Source: Desulfuromonas sp. KJ2020
Lineage (GTDB): Bacteria > Desulfobacterota > Desulfuromonadia > Desulfuromonadales > SZUA-540
NCBI RefSeq assembly: GCF_024197615.1
Contig: NZ_JAKUKE010000001.1
Span: forward strand, 518,463-582,462
DNA length: 64,000 bases
Reading direction: 5' to 3'
Shown here: piece after piece, positions 15,717 through 23,444 of the stretch
How the letters are laid out: the number at the start of each line of letters is the position of its first letter
Numbering within the stretch: position 1 is the stretch's first letter
Program-made: the position numbers and the translations under genes
Notes under the pieces: generated by a model
What the model saw: the letters and a program-made list of their open reading frames with translations, nothing else
Databases searched by the model: none
What the model was told of the DNA's origin: nothing

Positions 15717-17654
15717 ATGCCAGGCACGTCGGAATATCTTCTCCTCGTCGAAAAGACCGCCGTCGAGCCGGAGGGGCTGGCAGATGTCCTCCGCTTTTTG
15801 TTGGCGCAGTACGGACTCGACAGCTATCAGGCCCGCCAGCGCCTGCTCGGCGCCGGCAAAGCCCTGCTGGCCCGGGGTGACCACGACCGCCTGACCGCCA
15901 TGGCCGCGCCTCTGCAGCAGGCGGGTGTCGCCGTCTGGGTCGTGCAGCCAACCCGACCCACCTTCGCGCCCGCCCGGGTGCGGGAGATCCGCCTTACCCC
16001 GGAGACCCTTTATTTCACAACCGAAAAAGGCACGACCGCGCTGCCCCGGGGAGCCACCGTCCTGGCTGTGCTGGCCGACCTAAGCGGCACCCTGGCCAAA
16101 CGCCACATCAAGAACCTCTTGGCCCAAAACGCCTACCGCGGCCAGGAGCACATCGTCCCTCTCGATTCCCGCCAACACTATCGCATCATCCTGCGGGCCC
16201 AGCCTGTACTCGACGTCTACCTGTTGGATGACGACGGGCGGATCGCCGAAGCCCTGCGTTTTGTACCCGGGCGCTTCAACCCCCAAGGGCTGGGTGAGCG
16301 GGCGGGCCTGAGTGGGGCGGAAAACCTCCATCAGCTGGTTCAGCTTTTGCGCCGCCAGACCGACGACTTTACCCTGAACACCGAATTCGGCCTGGCCCAG
16401 CTCCCCGGCTGTCTGCTCGACGAAACGAAACTCGGCGAAAAAGCGTCACCGGAGAATCTCAACCGGCTCACCCTCTTCGGCTGGCGCCTGGCCGATCTGC
16501 GGCGGGCTCAGGCCGAGGCGAAACCAGGCAAACCCGAACCGGAGGCAGGAGTCGCCCCCCTGCTGGCGGCCGTCGCCGGCGTAACGAAGATGGACGAGGC
16601 GGCTGCCGAAACGGAGCCCACGACGGCACCCAACCCTTCCTCCTGGCGGGGCCTGCCGCCCCCACCGCCGGATACCCGCCAATCGCGGCACTTTTTCACG
16701 CGGCCCATCGCGGTCTTTTTTACCATGGCGGCCGTCGGCGCTGGTTTCGCCCTGCTTATGGGGCATAACAACCGGCTGCTGGGCGAATTCTTCCGCCAGG
16801 GGATCAGAACCGGCGTGCTGCCAGCCCTCCTTTCCGCCATTCTGCTGGCGAGCGGCTTTCATTTCATCCGCCTCAAGCGTCTGCTGGAAAACACCCCCAC
16901 CAGCCGCATACGCTCCCTGGCCCTGGGAATGGTCGAGGTCCACGGTCGCGCCCGGCGGCGCTATGCCCTGGTCTCCCCCATGACCCAGTCCCCCTGCGTC
17001 TATTACCGCCTGAAAAAATACCGGCGCGACGATCGTAACCACACCTGGAACCTGGTGAGCACGCAGGACAGCGGCTACGTCCCTTTTCTGCTCGACGACG
17101 GCAGCGGCCGCGTCATCATCGACCCCCAGGGCGCTCGCGTGCGGCCCAAGTCGAGCCAGGAAGGCTACCCCGGCCAGACGAGCCTGCTCGTGCGGGGCAA
17201 GGACCCCGATGAAAAATGGGTGGAGGAGTTGATTCACGAGGGGAGCCCGGTCTATATTCTCGGACAGGCCTACCAGGAGCGCTCCCCGGCACCGACCCTG
17301 CGGGAACGCACCCGCGCGATTCTGCAGGGCTATAAGCAGGATGCGGCGAAACGGCAGCAGTTCGATAAAAACCGGGACGGCCATCTCAGCCCGGACGAAT
17401 GGGACGAGGCGCGGCAGGCCGCTGAAGAAGAGGCCCTGCACCAGGCGCTTCATGCCACCGACAGCCGCGGGCGGGGCACGGTGATTATCGGCCGCGATCC
17501 GCACCGCCGCCTGCCCTTCATCATCGCCGAAACACCCTCGGAGGCGCACCTGACCCGCAACTACGGCCTGACCGCCATTCCCCTTTTCCTCGCCGCCGTG
17601 GCGGCGGCTTTCTGGTCTCTGACTCGGCTGGTCCCGCTACTGACCGGCCCTTAA
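15717..17654 (+). CDS. GIDE-domain membrane protein with an EF-hand-like motif
   Basis: A 645-residue protein starting 11 bases after the U32 gene. The first 80 residues (VEKTAV..., then AQYGLDSYQARQRLLG and LQQAGVAVWVV) look like a ribosomal L7/L12 C-terminal-type fold. Three membrane segments lie near 331-349, 364-384 and 618-638. Between the last two is a GIDE domain: ENTPTSRIRSLALGMVEVHG (391-410), SPCVYYRLKKYRRDD, and FLLDDGSGRVIIDPQGA. At 550-561, D550, N552, D554, H556 and E561 form an EF-hand calcium loop (DKNRDGHLSPDE). The function of bacterial GIDE proteins is unknown. A LemA gene follows 25 bases later, as is common, suggesting a shared membrane complex. Confidence 0.75.
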   Translation: MPGTSEYLLLVEKTAVEPEGLADVLRFLLAQYGLDSYQARQRLLGAGKALLARGDHDRLTAMAAPLQQAGVAVWVVQPTRPTFAPARVREIRLTPETLYFTTEKGTTALPRGATVLAVLADLSGTLAKRHIKNLLAQNAYRGQEHIVPLDSRQHYRIILRAQPVLDVYLLDDDGRIAEALRFVPGRFNPQGLGERAGLSGAENLHQLVQLLRRQTDDFTLNTEFGLAQLPGCLLDETKLGEKASPENLNRLTLFGWRLADLRRAQAEAKPGKPEPEAGVAPLLAAVAGVTKMDEAAAETEPTTAPNPSSWRGLPPPPPDTRQSRHFFTRPIAVFFTMAAVGAGFALLMGHNNRLLGEFFRQGIRTGVLPALLSAILLASGFHFIRLKRLLENTPTSRIRSLALGMVEVHGRARRRYALVSPMTQSPCVYYRLKKYRRDDRNHTWNLVSTQDSGYVPFLLDDGSGRVIIDPQGARVRPKSSQEGYPGQTSLLVRGKDPDEKWVEELIHEGSPVYILGQAYQERSPAPTLRERTRAILQGYKQDAAKRQQFDKNRDGHLSPDEWDEARQAAEEEALHQALHATDSRGRGTVIIGRDPHRRLPFIIAETPSEAHLTRNYGLTAIPLFLAAVAAAFWSLTRLVPLLTGP

Positions 17655-17679
17655 CCTTCCCTTTCACGAGGAGATACTT

Positions 17680-18249
17680 ATGACAGGCTGGATCGTTTTC
17701 GCCGCTTTCCTGCTCATTCTCGCGGCCCTGATTCTGTACGCCGTGGTCCTGTACAACGGTTTTATTCACCTGAAAAACACCATCGACAAGGCCTGGAGCA
17801 ATATCGACGTGCTGCTCAAACAACGCTTCGACGAACTGCCCAAGCTCATCAAGGTCTGTGAAGGCTACATGCAGCACGAGCAGAAGACCCTGGAAGAAGT
17901 CGTCAAGGCCCGCTCGGCCATCAACAACGCCGGCAGCGACCAGGAGAGGATGGGAGCCCAGAACGCCCTGACCGAGACCCTGCGCTCCCTCTTCATGGTG
18001 GTGGAACGCTACCCCGACCTCAAGGCCGATGTCGCCTTCCGCAATCTCGGCGCCCGCATCAGCGACCTGGAGGACCAGATCGCTGACCGCCGCGAGCTGT
18101 ACAACGAGTCGGTCACCTTCTACAATATCCGCCTCGACCAGTTTCCCGACCTCGTCATCGCCCGGCTTTTCCACTTCACCACCCGCCCCCTCTGGCAGAT
18201 AGACCCGGCCCACCGGCAGGATGTTCAGGTCGTTTTTGCCCACCACTAA
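17680..18249 (+). CDS. lemA: LemA family protein
   Basis: The 189-residue protein has an N-terminal membrane segment (about 4-26). The LemA helical domain follows: LYNGFIHLKNTIDKAWSNID, then LKQRFDELPKLIKVCEGYM, and RNLGARISDLEDQIADRRELYN near 125-146. LemA proteins are membrane-anchored helical bundles of unclear role. They lie beside GIDE or TPM-domain genes in many bacteria, as here beside the GIDE-domain gene. A strong ACGAGGAGA site precedes the ATG. The C-terminus is extended by about 25 residues (TTRPLWQIDPAHRQDVQVVFAHH), slightly beyond the usual core. Confidence 0.9.
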   Translation: MTGWIVFAAFLLILAALILYAVVLYNGFIHLKNTIDKAWSNIDVLLKQRFDELPKLIKVCEGYMQHEQKTLEEVVKARSAINNAGSDQERMGAQNALTETLRSLFMVVERYPDLKADVAFRNLGARISDLEDQIADRRELYNESVTFYNIRLDQFPDLVIARLFHFTTRPLWQIDPAHRQDVQVVFAHH

Positions 18250-18330
18250 AGGGAAGGGCGGTGGTGCTGACCCCGCTCTTCATGGAGTCTTTTTCGTGTT
18301 CCGATTTGTGAAACAGCCTGGAGTCCACCC

Positions 18331-18813
18331 ATGAGCGCCGTCGGCCTGACCTACCTGGTCCTCATTCTGATTGCCTACGGCTTCAGCTCCAGCAATTCTC
18401 CGGAGAAGACGCGCAAGAGCCTCAAGATCGCCGGGCTATCCCTGTGGCGCCTCTTTCCCCTGCTCGTCGCCGTCTTTGGACTGGTCGGCCTCTTTCAAGT
18501 CTTTATCCCGCCGGAACTGATTGAAAAAATCCTGGGGGAGTCCTCCGGGCCCATCAGCCTTCTCCTCGGCGGCGGCATGGGCGCTGTCGCCATCGGTCCG
18601 CCGGCGGCGGCCTTCCCCCTGGCCGGCACCCTGCTTTCCGCCGGTGCCTGGCCGCCGGCCATCGCCGCCTTCATCGTCTCCTGGGTCTCCGTCGGCGTGG
18701 TCACCCTGCCTTTTGAGATGGGCGTCTTCGGTGCCCGCTACGCCCTGCTGCGGAACGGCATGGCCTTTGTCGCCGCCCTTGTCATCGGGCTGCTCATGGG
18801 AGCGATTATATGA
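18331..18813 (+). CDS. Half-size permease, first of a tandem pair
   Basis: A 160-residue membrane protein with about five hydrophobic helices. It looks like half of an ArsP/DUF318-type permease: SLWRLFPLLVAVFGLVGL is one helix, and GPPAAAFPLAGTLLSAG (about 90-106) is a conserved re-entrant-type segment. Its core aligns by eye with the next gene: VFGLVGLFQVFI against VFGLMGLLQVWI, and AIGPPAAAFPL against LIGPAYIIFPL. The two products therefore probably form a heterodimer equal to one full transporter. The substrate is unknown. The last four bases overlap the next start (ATGA). Confidence 0.65.
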   Translation: MSAVGLTYLVLILIAYGFSSSNSPEKTRKSLKIAGLSLWRLFPLLVAVFGLVGLFQVFIPPELIEKILGESSGPISLLLGGGMGAVAIGPPAAAFPLAGTLLSAGAWPPAIAAFIVSWVSVGVVTLPFEMGVFGARYALLRNGMAFVAALVIGLLMGAII

Positions 18814-19361
18814 CCCCGGCGGGCACTCTCCTCGACAGAGGGATCAAGCTGCTGCGCTCCCAATGGCTGCTGCTGTCCGTGGTCGTCCTCTACCTGTGGG
18901 CCTTTCAGGTCGCCCCGGAGCGGGCGCAGGAAGCCCTGGCGGTGAGCGGACGCACCTTCGGCTCCGTACTGCTTATTATCATTTCGGTCTTTGGTCTGAT
19001 GGGTTTGCTGCAGGTGTGGATCAGCCGCGACAAGGTCGCCGCCATGCTGGGCAAGGAAGGGGGCTGGAAAGCCCTGGTGATCGCCGCGGCCTGCGGCACG
19101 GTGCTTATCGGACCGGCCTATATCATCTTCCCCTTGCTGCAGAGCATCCGCGCCCAGGGGGCGCGCTGGGCCGTCATTACCGCCGTGCTGGCCGCCTATG
19201 CCGTGAAGATTCCGATGATTCCTCTGGAGGTGCAGTTTCTCGGCTGGAGCTTCTCCATCTCTCGCTCCGTCCTCACCATTCTTACCGCCATCCCCATCGG
19301 CCTGCTGGTCGAAGCCATTATGGAGTGGCGGCCTGCGTCCTATGGCGACAGGCCGCGCTGA
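18810..19361 (+). CDS. Half-size permease, second of a tandem pair
   Basis: The 183-residue product has about five membrane helices and is homologous by eye to the preceding gene. SVFGLMGLLQVWI, LIGPAYIIFPLLQSIRAQGA and AAYAVKIPMIPLEVQFLG correspond to its three main helices. The second and third resemble the gating and substrate half-sites of permeases with ArsP or nucleoside-gate folds. It overlaps the first gene by four bases, so the pair is translationally coupled and probably works as a heterodimer. It ends 30 bases from a convergent gene. Confidence 0.65.
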   Translation: MTPAGTLLDRGIKLLRSQWLLLSVVVLYLWAFQVAPERAQEALAVSGRTFGSVLLIIISVFGLMGLLQVWISRDKVAAMLGKEGGWKALVIAAACGTVLIGPAYIIFPLLQSIRAQGARWAVITAVLAAYAVKIPMIPLEVQFLGWSFSISRSVLTILTAIPIGLLVEAIMEWRPASYGDRPR

Positions 19362-19391
19362 AGATCTCCAAAAACAGTTGCGGACGGTGAA

Positions 19392-19817
19392 TCAGGGGCA
19401 GTCCCCGATTCTCTTTCCCGTCGTGTAACTGATCATTTTCATCGGTTCCTGCCCGGGAAGAACGGTCTCCATGCGGACCTGGCCCTTAAAACTATCCCCC
19501 TGATAGGTCACCTCGCCCCGGGCCGTCGTCGTGCCCTCGTCCGAGGTGCACTGCATCACCCATCGCACCATATTGCCGGACACCGTGTTTTCCAGCAGGC
19601 GACACTGCTGGTCGGACTCGGCCCGCTGCGGGACGAGATCTTCCTTGCTCAGGCATTGGGTGTGGGTCATCGCCGGCATCTGCATGGGCATCCCGGGCAT
19701 CTCCAGCCGGCTGCTTATCTCCCATAGCCCCGGCCGCATCTGCACCTCCGCGGCAAGTGCGACACCCCCCAAAGACAAACCGACAGCCAGAAACCAGGTC
19801 GCGAACGTTCTGAACAT
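19392..19817 (-). CDS. DUF3617 family exported protein
   Basis: A 141-residue protein with a signal peptide (MFRTFATWFLAVGLSLGG, Ala-rich cleavage site AALAAE-like near residue 22). The mature part has the DUF3617 signature MRPGLWEISSRLEMPGMP, then THTQCLSKEDLVPQ, a conserved CRLLENTVSGN, and a final DCP. Three to four Cys suggest disulfides. The function is unknown, and it should be periplasmic. I moved the start to the ATG at 19815-19817, which has AAGGAGG 6 bases upstream. On the same strand a TATAAT-like -10 sequence lies at 19892-19897. Confidence 0.85.
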   Translation of the reverse strand: MFRTFATWFLAVGLSLGGVALAAEVQMRPGLWEISSRLEMPGMPMQMPAMTHTQCLSKEDLVPQRAESDQQCRLLENTVSGNMVRWVMQCTSDEGTTTARGEVTYQGDSFKGQVRMETVLPGQEPMKMISYTTGKRIGDCP

Positions 19818-19998
19818 GACAAACCTCCTTCCGCCGAAGGGAATCCGCAAGGCGCCATGCATTCCGCCCCCCCTCGGAACAGCTTTAGGCCATTATACCT
19901 TTGTCGGAGCAAGGCGTCGCTAGCGCGAAAAATAATTTTTTCGTAAACCTTTTTCAGCGGCAATCGTCCAACGGGGATCACCGTCTCCAGGAGGATCC

Positions 19999-20208
19999 AT
20001 GTCCGCTGAATCCAGATGGCTCAAAACGCTAAAGCAGGTCCAGCGCTGGGAGGCTACCAGCGACCCGGAATATCCCTTCTCCACTACCTGGTGCAACCAG
20101 GAACTGCGCATCCGCTTCAACCGCGCCAGACACACGACGTCCATGACCCTCCTGGTTGACGGAAGTCCCGTTCTCGATTTTGACGACTGGCCTGACCGCT
20201 CTTTCTAA
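19999..20208 (+). CDS. Small hypothetical protein (69 aa)
   Basis: A 69-residue protein with no recognised domain. It begins with a strong site (CAGGAGG) 6 bases before the ATG, which makes it credible as a gene. The sequence is rich in Trp (5 residues) and charged residues and has no signal peptide or membrane segment. It resembles small soluble beta-type proteins (WEATSDPEYPFSTTWCNQEL). The 3' end overlaps the convergent YkgJ-type gene by four bases. The 181 bases upstream hold the start region of the DUF3617 gene, and an imperfect AT-rich repeat lies at about 19921-19942. Confidence 0.65.
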   Translation: MSAESRWLKTLKQVQRWEATSDPEYPFSTTWCNQELRIRFNRARHTTSMTLLVDGSPVLDFDDWPDRSF

Positions 20209-20900
20209 GTCTTGTCGACGAGAGATGAGGGAGGGCTTTGCAGACCCAGAGCCCGCCAATCGCAGGCCGTGTAATCGGCCAGCAGCGCAAGCGGGATGAA
20301 GGTGTCGACCTCGTGAACGGGATATCCTGTCAACTGCTGCGTCAACTCCCGCATCAACTGGAGCTGCTGGAGAAAGGTCTGGCGAAAGTGCCAGCGCAGC
20401 TCTGCCTTTTTGAGCGGATCCGTCCCGACAAAGTTTAAAGTGCACCACTCCTCGGCAAAAACCTCCCCACTCACATCGACGTGCGGCAGGCCGTGCAGAC
20501 GGCAGGTCAGAGGCCGCGCCTCATAGACCAGGCACAGCCCCTGTTCATCGAGCAGCGAGCACGGGGTGAGATCGTCTTCGGGGGTCTCCATCCACTCTTC
20601 GTGGGGGAGCAGGTTGAGAAGATAGGGGGGTTGCAGCTGGGGCCACTCCTCCTGCAGAGCCTCCAAACGTACCAGCGCCTTGGCCAGCACCGGCTGGCGC
20701 ACCGTGGCGGGCAGGCGATCGAAAGCCTCTTTGAGCAGCCAGGCATCGAGCAGGGTGATATCGAAGAGGCCCCGGCAACACTGGGCGCACCCCTTCCGGC
20801 AGGTGATGGCCTCTCCAGCGGCGCTGGTACAGGTATCGAACCAGCGATCGGCGCTCGCCAGCAATTTTTCGTATTCCCGTAGAATCCGGCGGATTACCAT
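20205..20900 (-). CDS. YkgJ-type cysteine-cluster protein
   Basis: The 231-residue protein has the zinc- or iron-chelating YkgJ signature: CRKGCAQCC (C34, C38, C41, C42), then TPCSLLDEQGLC and YEARPLTCRLHG (C114, C123, C133). Proteins of this family bind a metal but have no settled function. The C-terminal 90 residues are helical and unassigned. It starts 12 bases after the MFS gene stop and is probably cotranscribed with it. No signal peptide is seen, so it is cytoplasmic. Confidence 0.8.
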   Translation of the reverse strand: MVIRRILREYEKLLASADRWFDTCTSAAGEAITCRKGCAQCCRGLFDITLLDAWLLKEAFDRLPATVRQPVLAKALVRLEALQEEWPQLQPPYLLNLLPHEEWMETPEDDLTPCSLLDEQGLCLVYEARPLTCRLHGLPHVDVSGEVFAEEWCTLNFVGTDPLKKAELRWHFRQTFLQQLQLMRELTQQLTGYPVHEVDTFIPLALLADYTACDWRALGLQSPPSSLVDKT

Positions 20901-20912
20901 GGCGACCTCGAC

Positions 20913-22052
20913 TCAGGCTCGTTTCAGGCGGGGTATGCGCTGCACGGCGACCAGGGAGATTAGGCTCATCACCGCCCCGGCCACAAAGGGAATGCTGTAG
21001 TCGACCATCCACAGAGCGCCGCCGATGGCGGGGATGACCACAGCGGCAATGTGGTTGATGGTGAAGCTCACGGCCATGCTCGGGGCGATATCCCCCGGCT
21101 CGGCAATCTTCTGGAAATAGGTGCGGATGGCGATGGCGAAGTTGAAAAGGATATGGTCGAGGATGTACAGGGCCACGACCACCCAGCGCGACTCGGTGGT
21201 GGCGTAGAGCAGAAAGATGACAATCAGGCCGGCGTATTCCACCGAGAGGATGGCGCGCTCGCCAAAACGCACGATGGCCCGGCCGATGGCGGGGCTGAGA
21301 AAGAAGTTGACGGCGTTGTTGACGACGAAGAGCAGGGTGATCTCCGTCACCGAGAAGGCAAAGACCTTGACCATGAGAAACACGGCAAAGGCCATGAAGA
21401 TCTGACGCCGCGCCCCGGACATGAAGGTGAGGAAATAGAAGAGGGCATATTGGCGGCGAAAGACCATCTCGGTGCGCTGGGGGGCCAGGTTGCGGTGGGT
21501 GGGATCCTGCCAGAGTCCCCAGATGCCGGCCGCTGTCACCAGGGCGCCGATGACCAGAAACATCGTGCGGTAGCTCAGGCTCTGGCCCATGAGGAAGATC
21601 AGCAGGCCGACCAGGATGCTGGTGGCTGCAGCCAGGCTGCGCAGGCGGCCGAAAATGAGGGGTGAAACGGCGGTGCTGAAATACTGCAGGGTGAGGGACT
21701 GGTTGGTGGTCTCGTAGTAGTGAAAGCCGAAGCTCATGATGAGAGTGGTCAGGATGAGGCCAGAATAGCTGGGGAAAAAGCCCGTCAGCCCGACGCCCAG
21801 ACCGAGCAGGGTCACGGATAGGGCCGAGAGACGGTGCTCCCGCAGGACGAGCAGGACGAAGACGGCCAGCAGGGCCAGAAACCCGGGAACCTCGCGAATG
21901 GAGCCGAGCATACCGATCTGCTGCCCGTTGAGACCGGCTTCCTCAACGGCGAAGTTGTTGAAGAGAATCATCCAGCCCTGCAGGCCGACGACGGAAGCCG
22001 TGCTCTGGACGATCAAAAAGCGCAGCATGGGGCGCTGCTTATCACCAATCAT
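20913..22052 (-). CDS. MFS transporter
   Basis: A 379-residue protein with about twelve hydrophobic helices, such as FLALLAVFVLLVL and LSALSVTLLGLGVGLTGFF. There is a GRLRSLAAATS loop after helix 4 and a cytoplasmic central loop near 185-205. The overall layout is of the major facilitator type, in the group with no obvious substrate. No signature for sugar, drug or phosphate transport is visible. The gene lies just 8 bases downstream of the S1-domain gene and upstream of the YkgJ gene, a tight minus-strand unit. The cargo is unknown. Confidence 0.8.
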   Translation of the reverse strand: MIGDKQRPMLRFLIVQSTASVVGLQGWMILFNNFAVEEAGLNGQQIGMLGSIREVPGFLALLAVFVLLVLREHRLSALSVTLLGLGVGLTGFFPSYSGLILTTLIMSFGFHYYETTNQSLTLQYFSTAVSPLIFGRLRSLAAATSILVGLLIFLMGQSLSYRTMFLVIGALVTAAGIWGLWQDPTHRNLAPQRTEMVFRRQYALFYFLTFMSGARRQIFMAFAVFLMVKVFAFSVTEITLLFVVNNAVNFFLSPAIGRAIVRFGERAILSVEYAGLIVIFLLYATTESRWVVVALYILDHILFNFAIAIRTYFQKIAEPGDIAPSMAVSFTINHIAAVVIPAIGGALWMVDYSIPFVAGAVMSLISLVAVQRIPRLKRA

Positions 22053-22060
22053 GGGTTTTG

Positions 22061-23266
22061 CTACTTCTTCTTACGGTCGGCCTGACGCAACAGATCGCCT
22101 AGGGTCCCCATGGAGGAGGCCGGCTGCTCCTTTAGGTAGGCGCCGAAATCTTCCTGGACCTCGACCGCTTTGCTCTCGGTTTCAGTACCGGCCAAAGCCA
22201 GGGAGATGCGGCGGCTCTGACTGTCCACCGATTCGACCCGCACTTCCAGGCGCTGCCCTTCTTGCACAACCTCGCGGGGGTGGTTGATGCGCTTGCCCGC
22301 GCCGAGCTTGGAGATATGAATGAGGCCGTCGATACCGTCGGCGAGGGTGACAAAGGCGCCAAAAGGCGTCAGGCGCGCGACCTGGCCCTGCTGCACGGAA
22401 CCCTCGGGGAACTGCAGAGGCGCCCGCTCCCAGGGATCGGCCAGGGTCTCCTTCAGGCTGAAGGAAAATCGCTGATTGTCCCAATCGAGCTTCTTGATGA
22501 CCACCTGCACCGGCTGGCCAACGGCGAGAACCTCGCCGATATCCTCAACCCGCCCCCAGCCCACTTCCGAGATGGGCAGTAGCCCCTCGAGGCCGCCAAT
22601 ATCGACAAAGGCGCCGAAATCGCGCAGAGAAGTAACGGTGCCAGCCACGGTCATCCCTTCCTGCAGGGTCTGCCGCAGCTGTTCCCGCTGCTGTTGCTGT
22701 TCCTCTTCCAGAATGACCCGGTGGGACACCACGATGTTGCGCCCCTGCTCTTCATAGCGGCTGATTTTGAAGGGCAGATGGCGCCCGACGAACTGACCCG
22801 GGTCCTCGGTGCGGCGCAGGGCCATCTGCGAGTAGGGGCAGAAGGCCCGCACCTGACCGGCCAATTTGACCTCGTAGCCCCCCTTGATCTCTTTTTCCAC
22901 CAGGCCGTCCACGGGGATGCCGCTGCGCCAGGCTTCTTCCAGCTGGGCGCTGCCGGTGCCAGCGCCTCCCATGCGGGTGGTGAAACGCAGTTCCCCGCCG
23001 GCGCGAGAAACGAAATAGGCTGAGATCCGGTCACCTTCGGTGACAGTCAGCTTCCCTTCGGCATCAAGGAGTTCCTTGCGATCGAGCACCCCCTCGCCCT
23101 TCTGGCCGACATCGAGAAAGACCCAATCGGCCGTAATCTGGAGGATGTCCGCCTCCACCTTCTGGCCCGGTGTTAGACTCTTCCCGCCAACAAAGCTCTG
23201 TTCCAGCAGTTCGGCAAAGCTCTCTTCCCCGTCGTTTTCTTCGTCTTCCCAGCGATCATCCACCAT
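22061..23266 (-). CDS. Four-S1-domain RNA-binding protein, ribosomal protein S1-like
   Basis: The 401-residue protein is built from four S1/OB-fold repeats at about 35-100, 110-190, 205-275 and 288-360. GAFVDIGGLEGLLPISEVGWGR and GAFVTLADGIDGLIHISKL are the clearest. After the second repeat comes a Gln-rich linker (EEEQQQQREQ), and the C-terminus is a basic tail. This length is short compared with the six-domain ribosomal S1 of Escherichia coli, so it may be an S1 paralogue. It probably binds mRNA or the 30S subunit. A strong GGGGAGG lies before the ATG, and a hairpin (23287-23316) sits in the leader. The MFS gene follows. Confidence 0.8.
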   Translation of the reverse strand: MVDDRWEDEENDGEESFAELLEQSFVGGKSLTPGQKVEADILQITADWVFLDVGQKGEGVLDRKELLDAEGKLTVTEGDRISAYFVSRAGGELRFTTRMGGAGTGSAQLEEAWRSGIPVDGLVEKEIKGGYEVKLAGQVRAFCPYSQMALRRTEDPGQFVGRHLPFKISRYEEQGRNIVVSHRVILEEEQQQQREQLRQTLQEGMTVAGTVTSLRDFGAFVDIGGLEGLLPISEVGWGRVEDIGEVLAVGQPVQVVIKKLDWDNQRFSFSLKETLADPWERAPLQFPEGSVQQGQVARLTPFGAFVTLADGIDGLIHISKLGAGKRINHPREVVQEGQRLEVRVESVDSQSRRISLALAGTETESKAVEVQEDFGAYLKEQPASSMGTLGDLLRQADRKKK

Positions 23267-23286
23267 GTTTTCCTCCCCGAGGCCTT

Positions 23287-23316
23287 ATGCGCCATGCTTC
23301 TATGAGCCTGGCGCAT
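23287..23316 (-). promoter_or_regulatory. Dyad in the leader of the S1-like gene
   Basis: Two perfect 8-base arms, ATGCGCCA (23287-23294) and TGGCGCAT (23309-23316), with a 14-base spacer. On the transcribed minus strand it forms a stem ending about 20 bases before the start codon, next to the ribosome binding site. It could be a regulatory RNA element or a DNA operator. Confidence 0.45.
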
Positions 23317-23444
23317 TCTACGTGGGCCCCGGAAAAAGTGCAAGCAGACCCTCGCCGTCGCGCCGAAAAAAGACCTTGTTAGCACAAACAGGGGCATGAT
23401 AAAGTGTATGATTTTCAACCGCCAAACCACAGAAAGAAATCCAT

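Noticed and set aside
19921-19942. AT-rich imperfect palindrome before the 69-residue gene
   Set aside because: The arms are short runs of A and T with little specificity.
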